A DNA stretch of 64,000 nt from NCBI GenBank assembly GCA_902798685.1, contig CADBXO010000003.1, forward strand, positions 62,001-126,000, given 5' to 3'. The notes under the pieces were generated by a model. That model had not been told where the DNA came from, did no database searches, and worked only from the letters and a program-made list of their open reading frames with translations. This DNA is from an uncultured Bacteroidales bacterium (GTDB lineage Bacteria > Bacteroidota > Bacteroidia > Bacteroidales > Bacteroidaceae). A program made the translations under genes and the position numbers. Below, in pieces: positions 24,392 to 32,477 of this stretch (positions are counted from its first letter, which is position 1; each line of letters starts with the position of its first letter).

Positions 24392-27073
24392 ATGAACAAG
24401 AGTTGCATTAAATATCTGCTGACTGCCTTACTGATGCTGCCGCTTACCGGCTGCAATGACAAGTTGGGCGGCAACGAAGATAATGCGGAGAGCGTGATGT
24501 TCACAACCGCCATATCCGGTGGAGTGACCACCCGTTCCGCCATGACCGACTGGCAGGAGCAGATGGGTGCCTACAAGGCGGTGAATGAGGCATACGAATT
24601 CACCATAGGCATGTATGAGTCCGGCAATCCCGTTGCCGAGGGCACCTATAAGCCCAAGACAGGCGAGACTGACGGAACGCTGGCCTGCAAGAGCGGAACC
24701 ACTCCTCTGTACTGGCCCAACACCACCACAGCCTACGGCTTCAAGGCAGTAGCCGGTAGTACGGTACTTGCCCAGGACCAGACAACCAAAGCCAAATGGC
24801 TGCTCCAGGACCGCCTGGAAGGATACGGCTACATAAGCAAGTGGGAGGGCGATGAGGATACCGGCAATCCTGTCGATGACCTTGACGCACTCAACTACCG
24901 TACCGCCAAGCAGTGGAGACAGATGAATATGGCTGCCGGTCTGGTAAGCAATGAGGACGATTACCGAAAGATACCTCTGTACCTGCAGCATAAACGCTCA
25001 CTCATAACAGTGATCCTGAAGGCAGGCGAGGGTGTAAGCCGCGAGGCCATCGGCTATGATGTGGCACATCTGGACCTGAGCACCAAGATATGCTCGTATA
25101 CCATTGACGCAGGTTCCAACAAGGTAGTCAAGGAGATAACACCTCTGGCCAGCGAGGCCTTCATAGACTATGAAGCCGACCGTAACGGCATCGCCCAGAG
25201 TCATGTAAGCACCACCCGCTACGATGCCATCGTCGATCCCTATGACTATTCGGTCGATGCACACGAGGATGTGATTGCCAAGATCACCCTTTCCGGTCAG
25301 CACTATTCGTTCTACGCATCGAGCGATTTCAATTTTGACGATCCCGTCCAGGTCAACAACGCCAGTTACAACCTGGAACCCGGCAAGCACCTTACCATCA
25401 CGGTCACACTGAGCCGTGACAGCCGTAAGATACTTATGACCGCATATATTGACGACTGGACCGAGGATATCACCACAACCATCTGTGACGACTACGGCAA
25501 TGCCGGCGAGCCCATCCGTATCAAGACCCGTCAGGAGATGATTGACTTCCTGAGCAGCGACAGCAAGAACAAGGCCGGAAACGTAGCCCTTGTCACCAAC
25601 GATATCAACCTGGGTGACTGGGATTCAAGTTATGACCTGTTCTGCACCCTGAACCTGGGCGGTTGCACGCTCTTGAGCAATGACCGCTTCCTCAACAGGA
25701 TGGAGGATGTGGCCAGCCTTATCAACGGAACCATCCAGATAGGCAGTACGGTCGATGCCGCCATAGCCAGTGAGAACTACGGTATAATTGAAGGCGTGAA
25801 CGTAGAGCCTACCGATAACTCTTCGGCTGTGGCTACCGTTGCCGGTGCGGTAATTGACAACCACGGTACCATAACCCGTTGCAACGCATCGCTCAAGGTA
25901 TCCGGCACGACAGCCCAGTATGTGGGAGGTATAGCCGCCACATCACTGTCAACCGCCAGCCATTCGGCCATCATAGACCTGTGCACCGTAACCAACCGCG
26001 TAAGCGGCGGAACATACGGAGGCGGTATTGTGGGACAGGCCAACGGCTATGTCACCAACAACATCTTCGAGTACGGTATCACGCTGCTGCAGGACAAGAC
26101 CACCCACAAGAATATAGTAGGTGCAAAGGAGACCAGTCATGAACTCCATGCCGAGAACAACGCATGGCCTACAGTCGATGAAGACCTTGACCTGACCAAC
26201 CTGACCGAGGTTGAGAACCGTTACTCGGGTATCATCGACAGCGAATCGGAACTTCTGGCATCCACCGGTGTAAGCTATAACCTTAGCAGCAAACGTTACC
26301 GTCTGGCCCAGGACATCACCGTAAGCAGTCAGGTGGGTGACGTCGCATATGAACTGGACGGCTATGACAAGCAGATAACTACCACAGTCATGCTGTTCAA
26401 CGCCGTATCGGGCCGCATCCACGATGTGACGGTATTCGTATCGGACAACCTTATTGCAACCCCGATGCCTTCGGCTACCGATGCCATCGCACCTGTGGCC
26501 TTTGAGGTTCACGGCGAGCAGGCCGAACTGCGCAACATACGCGTCAAGATGGCCGACGGCAAGTATATCCAGGCCGCCAACCCTGCAGGCGTAGTGGTTT
26601 GGGCATGGGAAGGCGCCACCATAGCCGGCTGTGAGGTCAAGGCCGATATCCGCGCATACATTGAGGAGAACATCACTCAGGGACGTAAGTTCGCAGGCGG
26701 TATAGTATCGACCGTCTCAAAGGCAACCGTCACCCAGTGCATATTCCACTCCATAAGCAGCACCCTTACCGGAACCCCGTCGACCATCATCTATTACGGT
26801 GGTATCGTGGGCGGTATTGAGAAGAAGAATGAGTCAAGTGACGTGCCGGAACTTATCATAACCGACTGCACCTGCTTTGAGAATATAGCCAATGACGTCT
26901 ATCACGGCGGTATCCTGGGTAACGCCCTGCTGGGTAACGGACTCAGTGCCACAAAAGAGTGCCAGGGCAACTGGTGGCCGATAGACTGCAGCGGAGTGGG
27001 CAAGTACACAGGTGATGTGGAGAGTACCATTGGTAAGCGCAACAGCGTCACCCCGACCGAAAAAGCATTCTGA
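24392..27073 (+). CDS. Fimbrillin-family lipoprotein 7 with C-terminal beta-helix-like module
   Basis: An 893-residue lipoprotein, the longest in the operon (PLTGC, Cys21), with T-T-R-S (Arg48). The fimbrillin part carries LYLQHKRSLITVILKAGEGV near residue 198 and ends with TAYIDDWTEDIT near 350. From about 376 (RTRQ-like TRQEMIDFLSS) to the end lies a repetitive Gly/Asn-rich region with GLUG-like turns (DNHGTITRC, YGGGIVGQA, YYGGIVGGI), typical of right-handed beta-helices. Such modules often bind glycans or proteins, so it is a good tip-adhesin candidate; the ligand is unknown. The spacers on both sides are 6 and 2 bases. Confidence 0.78.
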   Translation: MNKSCIKYLLTALLMLPLTGCNDKLGGNEDNAESVMFTTAISGGVTTRSAMTDWQEQMGAYKAVNEAYEFTIGMYESGNPVAEGTYKPKTGETDGTLACKSGTTPLYWPNTTTAYGFKAVAGSTVLAQDQTTKAKWLLQDRLEGYGYISKWEGDEDTGNPVDDLDALNYRTAKQWRQMNMAAGLVSNEDDYRKIPLYLQHKRSLITVILKAGEGVSREAIGYDVAHLDLSTKICSYTIDAGSNKVVKEITPLASEAFIDYEADRNGIAQSHVSTTRYDAIVDPYDYSVDAHEDVIAKITLSGQHYSFYASSDFNFDDPVQVNNASYNLEPGKHLTITVTLSRDSRKILMTAYIDDWTEDITTTICDDYGNAGEPIRIKTRQEMIDFLSSDSKNKAGNVALVTNDINLGDWDSSYDLFCTLNLGGCTLLSNDRFLNRMEDVASLINGTIQIGSTVDAAIASENYGIIEGVNVEPTDNSSAVATVAGAVIDNHGTITRCNASLKVSGTTAQYVGGIAATSLSTASHSAIIDLCTVTNRVSGGTYGGGIVGQANGYVTNNIFEYGITLLQDKTTHKNIVGAKETSHELHAENNAWPTVDEDLDLTNLTEVENRYSGIIDSESELLASTGVSYNLSSKRYRLAQDITVSSQVGDVAYELDGYDKQITTTVMLFNAVSGRIHDVTVFVSDNLIATPMPSATDAIAPVAFEVHGEQAELRNIRVKMADGKYIQAANPAGVVVWAWEGATIAGCEVKADIRAYIEENITQGRKFAGGIVSTVSKATVTQCIFHSISSTLTGTPSTIIYYGGIVGGIEKKNESSDVPELIITDCTCFENIANDVYHGGILGNALLGNGLSATKECQGNWWPIDCSGVGKYTGDVESTIGKRNSVTPTEKAF

Positions 27074-27075
27074 AG

Positions 27076-28803
27076 ATGAAAACGATAAACAGATATCTTA
27101 TTCCCGTTTGTCTGGCTGCCCTTCTCGCGGCATGCACCAAGGCCGATGCCCCCGTACCGGCCGATGATGCCGATGTCATCCATGTAGGAACGGTCAGCAC
27201 CGGGAGACTGATGACCAAGGCCGCGACCGAGCCTACCGGTCAGGCTGCCGAGACCATACCCTGGCTTAAGGATGTACTGGCCGGCGGTATGGATATGACC
27301 TATCTGTACAACGATGTCAGCCGCAAGGCCCGCCTCACACTGGAGGTTGACGGCGGCGGCAATATCCGCACATCCGAGGGCGGAATCACGCTGTACAGCC
27401 TTAAAGCATACGATGCCGGTGACAATCTGACCAACGTACCCGCCAAATGGATGGGTAACGGAGCCCATACTTTCCAGGGCGTCTATATCCCCGAGGGACT
27501 GAAACAGCAGAATCCGGCACAGGATTATACCGACCTGGTCCGTTATACCGCCGTTCCTCCCAAGGCCGAGATACAGGCAACCGTAGGTCTTATCAGCATA
27601 CCTCTGCAGCACCGTCTGGCCCGTGTGAAGGCATACGTGCTGATTGAGGAGAGCATGAACGCCCAGCTGAAAGGCTATGATCCCCAGAACTATGACGGCG
27701 AGGCAACCATGCTGCGATTCTGTAACGTAAAGACACTTGATTACGTATCGGCCCAGGGACATCCCGTATGGAAGGAGGAGCGTAAGGTCATTCCCCATTA
27801 TCTGGGCGAGGAGACCATCCGTGTCTATGAGAACAAGTCAAACGGCAGACTGGTGTATCCCACCGACGATGCGTGGGAATCGGCCAATAACGACTATAAC
27901 GCCAACGGTGACAACAGCCACTACTTCTGCACCGAGTATCTTAACGCTCCCTTCTATGATATCATAGTAAGACCCACCTATACAGTAGCCGACAAGGCCA
28001 TGTATGACGAGTCTGTCATAACCGAGACCGAGGAGAACCGCATCGTGTTCGAACTCACGCTTGACAATGACCTGGTATACGAGAAACGTTTCGCCTTTGA
28101 CCTGGACGCCAATGACGAGACAGTGGTTTACCTGCGTGTGGCTCCCGAGAGGATCGATTACAACAGCACCGGAGCCCGCCTGTGGGTTGAGAGCGCCTTT
28201 GATGATGACTATTACGGCGTGAACAACCGCAACGGCAACACCCTTTCAAAAGCCGGAAGCGGCTGGCAGCGCGCCTTTACCAACAGCACTCTGGATGTGG
28301 ATGTTACCGACGGCCACTATTACGATACGGATGCCGAAGATACCCGCGCCCAGTACATGAGCGACGCCCGTTTCATAGAGATGCTCCGTGAGGCAACTCC
28401 GGGAGGCTCCCATCACGGTGACTACTTCATCCTTAAGAACGACATCACCATAGATGTATCGGACTTTGCCGATGACTTTGTCTTCAGCGGACATCTGGAC
28501 GCTCTTGACCATACCATCACCCTTACCGGAGTGACAGCACAGCACAACTGGCTCTTTGCCGGCATGAACGGAACGTACACTACGGCACAGGAGAGTGACG
28601 CAAGCGCCACCTGGGAGGCCAACGTACATCTGGAAAACGGCAAGTGGGTACCCGCCTTAGGCTGGCGTGCCGAGACCGTGAACGTCAGGATGTCGGGCGG
28701 AGTCCTCTTCAAGGAGGGTGGAGTGATAACAGGATATGTCAATAATTGCTGGAACGGATCGGTGCGCGTTTCAAACAGCAACCCGTCCATTCCCGAATAT
28801 TAA
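27076..28803 (+). CDS. Fimbrillin-family lipoprotein 8 with short C-terminal module
   Basis: A 575-residue lipoprotein (LLAAC, Cys20). It is the only subunit with Lys in place of Arg at the trimming site (M-T-K-A, Lys48). The fimbrillin part has ISIPLQHRLARVKAYVLIEE near residue 175. From about 428 (SDARFIEMLREA) a shorter version of the module found in fimbrillins 7, 9 and 11 begins, with YFILKNDITIDV and LDALDHTITLTGV, then ends abruptly at residue 575 after a few turns. It may be a tip or surface-exposed unit. If the trimming protease is strictly Arg-specific, this subunit would not be processed, which could make it a terminal one. Confidence 0.72.
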   Translation: MKTINRYLIPVCLAALLAACTKADAPVPADDADVIHVGTVSTGRLMTKAATEPTGQAAETIPWLKDVLAGGMDMTYLYNDVSRKARLTLEVDGGGNIRTSEGGITLYSLKAYDAGDNLTNVPAKWMGNGAHTFQGVYIPEGLKQQNPAQDYTDLVRYTAVPPKAEIQATVGLISIPLQHRLARVKAYVLIEESMNAQLKGYDPQNYDGEATMLRFCNVKTLDYVSAQGHPVWKEERKVIPHYLGEETIRVYENKSNGRLVYPTDDAWESANNDYNANGDNSHYFCTEYLNAPFYDIIVRPTYTVADKAMYDESVITETEENRIVFELTLDNDLVYEKRFAFDLDANDETVVYLRVAPERIDYNSTGARLWVESAFDDDYYGVNNRNGNTLSKAGSGWQRAFTNSTLDVDVTDGHYYDTDAEDTRAQYMSDARFIEMLREATPGGSHHGDYFILKNDITIDVSDFADDFVFSGHLDALDHTITLTGVTAQHNWLFAGMNGTYTTAQESDASATWEANVHLENGKWVPALGWRAETVNVRMSGGVLFKEGGVITGYVNNCWNGSVRVSNSNPSIPEY

Positions 28804-28812
28804 AGACCGGAA

Positions 28813-31431
28813 ATGAAGTTCAGAAACGTTATATATCTGTTTGGTGCCTTGGCGCTCCTGTCCTGTACGAACGATGACTTCAGGATACAGGATGAAGAGC
28901 AGACCTCTTTGACCGGCCGCAGGGTCAGGTTCAGTGCATCGGTGGCCGATCCGTTCATGACCCGCGCCACACAGCATCATGACGGCTCGTTCAACGAGGG
29001 CGACCAGATGCGCATATTCCGCCAGTATGCCATAGGCAGCGGCGGCTCGGTATTTGACGGGGAGGGTGAGTCTTTCCGCACCTATTACTTCAAGATGGAT
29101 TACGCTACGGGAACCACCGTATCGCTCCATTCCGACTGGTTCCCGATGGACGGAAAACTCAAGTCCGATGACCCCTTATCGGCCCCGACCACCCAGACCG
29201 AGGCCGACTCGCTGGTATGGGAGAACGGACGTACCGTACGTTTCCGCGCATGGGGACGCAGCAACCTGGATGACGCCATCGACAATGGAACCAAGGAAAG
29301 CTACTATCCTGACTACACCGTATCAGACTGGGTAACCGTATCAGGTCCAACATATGACATTCCGCTCTCCATGCATCACATTGCCTGCCGTATAGGTCTG
29401 ACCTGCAAGCCGGGCAACGAGTTCGCGGGAGCAGTCATTTGTACCGACTGGCACGACTACAAGCGTGATGACAATGACGATACTCAGGCGCATGACGACC
29501 TGGAGAACGCCAAGACCGATGAGCAGGCCCGGGAGGAGTGCAATCAGGTGCTGGCAGCCTACAACCGCATGTGTATGCCTGGCGGAATCGATGACCGCAC
29601 ATTCCTGCCCGTCGCAATGACCCAGGCTCTCTACAACGATGACAACACCGATTTCAGGAATCTGGAACAGTACGGCACAGCCGACGGAATCGTAAAGATA
29701 GGAACCCTGAGTGCCGCCGAGATAGAGAGTCAGGTGCAGCACCCGGTATTCAACAGCAATGACGGACGTCTGTACATGATGTCCATCCCCTATGACATGA
29801 GCAGCGGCGCACTCGGCCAGGAACTGACTCTGCCCGCATGCACCCGATTCAAGGTATGGCTCTACGATGTCAACAACGGCGACAAGGCCGCAACCGAGGG
29901 AACCGAGGGCTCCTGGCATATCTTTGCCCTGAGCGACATCAAGACACCGCAGGGTGCCGTTGCCTTCCCCAACGGACTGCCCATGAAAGCCGGTTACAGC
30001 TACCTGTTCAGCGTAGGTTACCATTACGACCATATCACCATAACCGCCACCGACAGCTTCTCATGGACCGAGCAGGACCTGGGTACCGATAACGCCGATG
30101 ACGAGGCACATACAATGGTTGACCTTGACTTCAGATGGTGGACGCAGGCCTACAGGGCTGCCGCCAAGATTGCCGTTGCAGGCGGTGATTTCAACCCCGC
30201 ATTCAGCGTCAGCAACCAGAGTGAATTCATCACCTTCATCAGACTGGTCAACGGAAACGCCGCCGCCAAGATGAGCGGACTTACCCGAGGTGAGGTACGT
30301 AAGGACAACGAGGGACATGAAATCAAGGATGAGGACGGATTCGAGACCTACTGGTGGATCTACGATGACGGCAACGGCAACACCACCGAGATAACAAGAG
30401 AGGATGCCGAGGCGCTGGGATACGTATTCTATCCCCATTTCTATCCTACGGTATCAACACAGGTAGCCCATGTAAAGGAGGACTACATAACGGGTCCCAT
30501 CGATTTCTTTGACCCCGATTACGGAAGCCACTTTGACGTAAGCCTGACACAGGACCTTGACCTCTATGACTGGGAACTGCCCAGCGTAGGTCACGGAAAC
30601 ACCGTGTTCAGCGGCAACTTCAAGGGTAACGGACACAAGCTCACCAACGTGAACATGCAGGACGGATATCTGTTCGAGCATGTCATGGACTGCGCCATAA
30701 GCAACCTCCGCATTGAGAGCGTGCACAACCTGTCACTCGTCAGGAAAGCCGTTCCGGATGGACCCACAGGATGGGGCTGCTACATCTCCGGAATCTCCCT
30801 GATGTGCAACAGCACCGCCTGCTCCATCGCCGATACCCTGCAGGGTACAAGCTACGTTGTGGGCTGCATCCATGTGGGAAATTCAACCAAGCCTCTGGTA
30901 GGTGTGGCCGATGACCTTACGATGCTGGGATGCATGCAGGCAGCCTCAGGCATACCGTCAGGCACCGGAGCGCTTCTGGGTGCATACGGCGAAGATGCCG
31001 AATCGGCCTTCTTTGCACCTCTTAAAGGTCATGACATAGAGTGGGGCGTATTCATGTGCAACTACTACGACATCGAGAAGTCACCCGGCACTAATGCAGT
31101 AGGAGCGGTAAGGGATGCCTACGGCCCCCGCCAGTATATCCGCGGAGCCGCTTCACATGTGCTCAAGGCCAAGAACGACTACCTTATCGGCCCCGATGTG
31201 GATTACTACGAGATGAGTGCCAATATGCGCCGTGAGATTTACGGACTGGCCCCCTGGAAGGCAATGAACTACGCCATATCACAGTATAACCTGACCGAGG
31301 TGGGTACCAAGTATCCCTGCCAGATGCATTACACAGCCTCGACAGTGGGTTACGTACACCTCTATCCCGAGCTGGTGACAGGAACCCTCGATGCCGATGA
31401 GAGCTGGAACCCGCTGATACAGAACAATTAA
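28813..31431 (+). CDS. Fimbrillin-family lipoprotein 9 with C-terminal beta-helix-like module
   Basis: An 872-residue lipoprotein (LLSC, Cys18) with M-T-R-A (Arg51). The fimbrillin part has IPLSMHHIACRIGLTCKPGN near residue 180, and a long acidic insertion follows. From about 467 (NQSEFITFIRLV) begins the C-terminal module: SLTQDLDLYDW, FSGNFKGNGHKLTNVN, YLFEHVMDCAISNLRI. This order (an acidic D-x-D strand, a F-x-G-x-x-x-G-x-x-H turn, then L-F and I-x-N-L-x-I) is shared with the modules of fimbrillins 7, 8 and 11. It is a tip-adhesin candidate; the ligand is unknown. Confidence 0.75.
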   Translation: MKFRNVIYLFGALALLSCTNDDFRIQDEEQTSLTGRRVRFSASVADPFMTRATQHHDGSFNEGDQMRIFRQYAIGSGGSVFDGEGESFRTYYFKMDYATGTTVSLHSDWFPMDGKLKSDDPLSAPTTQTEADSLVWENGRTVRFRAWGRSNLDDAIDNGTKESYYPDYTVSDWVTVSGPTYDIPLSMHHIACRIGLTCKPGNEFAGAVICTDWHDYKRDDNDDTQAHDDLENAKTDEQAREECNQVLAAYNRMCMPGGIDDRTFLPVAMTQALYNDDNTDFRNLEQYGTADGIVKIGTLSAAEIESQVQHPVFNSNDGRLYMMSIPYDMSSGALGQELTLPACTRFKVWLYDVNNGDKAATEGTEGSWHIFALSDIKTPQGAVAFPNGLPMKAGYSYLFSVGYHYDHITITATDSFSWTEQDLGTDNADDEAHTMVDLDFRWWTQAYRAAAKIAVAGGDFNPAFSVSNQSEFITFIRLVNGNAAAKMSGLTRGEVRKDNEGHEIKDEDGFETYWWIYDDGNGNTTEITREDAEALGYVFYPHFYPTVSTQVAHVKEDYITGPIDFFDPDYGSHFDVSLTQDLDLYDWELPSVGHGNTVFSGNFKGNGHKLTNVNMQDGYLFEHVMDCAISNLRIESVHNLSLVRKAVPDGPTGWGCYISGISLMCNSTACSIADTLQGTSYVVGCIHVGNSTKPLVGVADDLTMLGCMQAASGIPSGTGALLGAYGEDAESAFFAPLKGHDIEWGVFMCNYYDIEKSPGTNAVGAVRDAYGPRQYIRGAASHVLKAKNDYLIGPDVDYYEMSANMRREIYGLAPWKAMNYAISQYNLTEVGTKYPCQMHYTASTVGYVHLYPELVTGTLDADESWNPLIQNN

Positions 31432-31442
31432 GACCGATGGAT

Positions 31443-32474
31443 ATGAAGACATACAGATTTTTATCTCTTTGCGCCCTCCTGCTTCTGGCAGGCTGTTCAA
31501 AGGAAGAGCAGACCGTAGAGCCGGGAAGACTCTCGTTCTTTACGTCGGTCCGTAATTTTGACGGTGAGATTGACACCCGCGCCAATTTTGACGGCAACGC
31601 CTTTGAGAACGGCGACAAAATCAAGCTCAAGGTCATCTGCCCCTTCTCGTCACATACCGAGTTCGGCGAGACCACCTACGGAGCCAGCTTTGACGCCTTC
31701 TGGCTGCTCAAATGGCATACCGACGAGTGGGCTACGCTGCAGGCATCGGACGGCTTTGACATAGACGGTGACTACAGCCCCTCGGCATCGCCCGACATCT
31801 ACGAGCGTTACGAGGCTCAGCAGACTCCCTACGTCTACACTGCGCAGACCTGGAGCGAGGAGCAGATATTCATAGCCGGCAGTGACACCCGCGTGGAGCA
31901 GTACAGCTACGTCTTCCATGCCGACCAGTCCAAGGAGGCCGATTACAAGGCATCGGACCTGCTGTGGGCACAGACCATACAACAGACCGGCTCCTATAAC
32001 GTACACCTGAGTTTCAGACATATGATGGCAGCCCTGCTGATAACCGTCGACGAAAACATAGGCCTGTCCGATGACGCCGTGCTGACCCTTGAGGGAATGC
32101 CCGACATAGATCAGGCCGAGGTGATTGTGGGTGACTATTACGCAGCCGCCAGCAAGGTCAACTCGAACGATTACGGCTACAAGAGCAAGCACTCCTGCAC
32201 AAAGGAGCAGAACGGCACCATCCTGGGAATAGCCGTCGTCAATGACTCACAGCACAAGACAGTGGTAAAGCCCTTCAGTGAGATTGGCCAGAATACCACC
32301 TATACCGCATATAACGCAGGCTCCAAGACCTACCGTCTCATCATACCGCCCTGTACGCTCTCACAGAACGCCACCTTCTGGATCCGCGACGGAGAGACAC
32401 GCTACAGTATGGAGATGGACCAGACTCTCTTTGAGCCGGGTAAACTCTACAGGATTACCGTGCAGATAAACTAA
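31443..32474 (+). CDS. Fimbrillin-family lipoprotein 10
   Basis: A 343-residue lipoprotein, the shortest in the operon (LLAGC, Cys18), with D-T-R-A (Arg46). Two in-frame ATGs lie two codons apart (31437 and 31443); the second is used because MKTYRFLSLC is the more typical signal start, but the choice is not decisive. There is a single fimbrillin domain with HLSFRHMMAALLITVDENIG near residue 195 and a closing LYRITVQI. No extra module. It lies between two long module-bearing subunits and could be their adaptor; that is speculation. Confidence 0.76.
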   Translation: MKTYRFLSLCALLLLAGCSKEEQTVEPGRLSFFTSVRNFDGEIDTRANFDGNAFENGDKIKLKVICPFSSHTEFGETTYGASFDAFWLLKWHTDEWATLQASDGFDIDGDYSPSASPDIYERYEAQQTPYVYTAQTWSEEQIFIAGSDTRVEQYSYVFHADQSKEADYKASDLLWAQTIQQTGSYNVHLSFRHMMAALLITVDENIGLSDDAVLTLEGMPDIDQAEVIVGDYYAAASKVNSNDYGYKSKHSCTKEQNGTILGIAVVNDSQHKTVVKPFSEIGQNTTYTAYNAGSKTYRLIIPPCTLSQNATFWIRDGETRYSMEMDQTLFEPGKLYRITVQIN

Positions 32475-32477
32475 ATC

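Noticed and set aside
26902..27798. 298-codon minus-strand frame across two fimbrillins
   Set aside because: It is a shadow of the fimbrillin 7/8 genes, with Cys/Gly-rich random composition and no coding signals.
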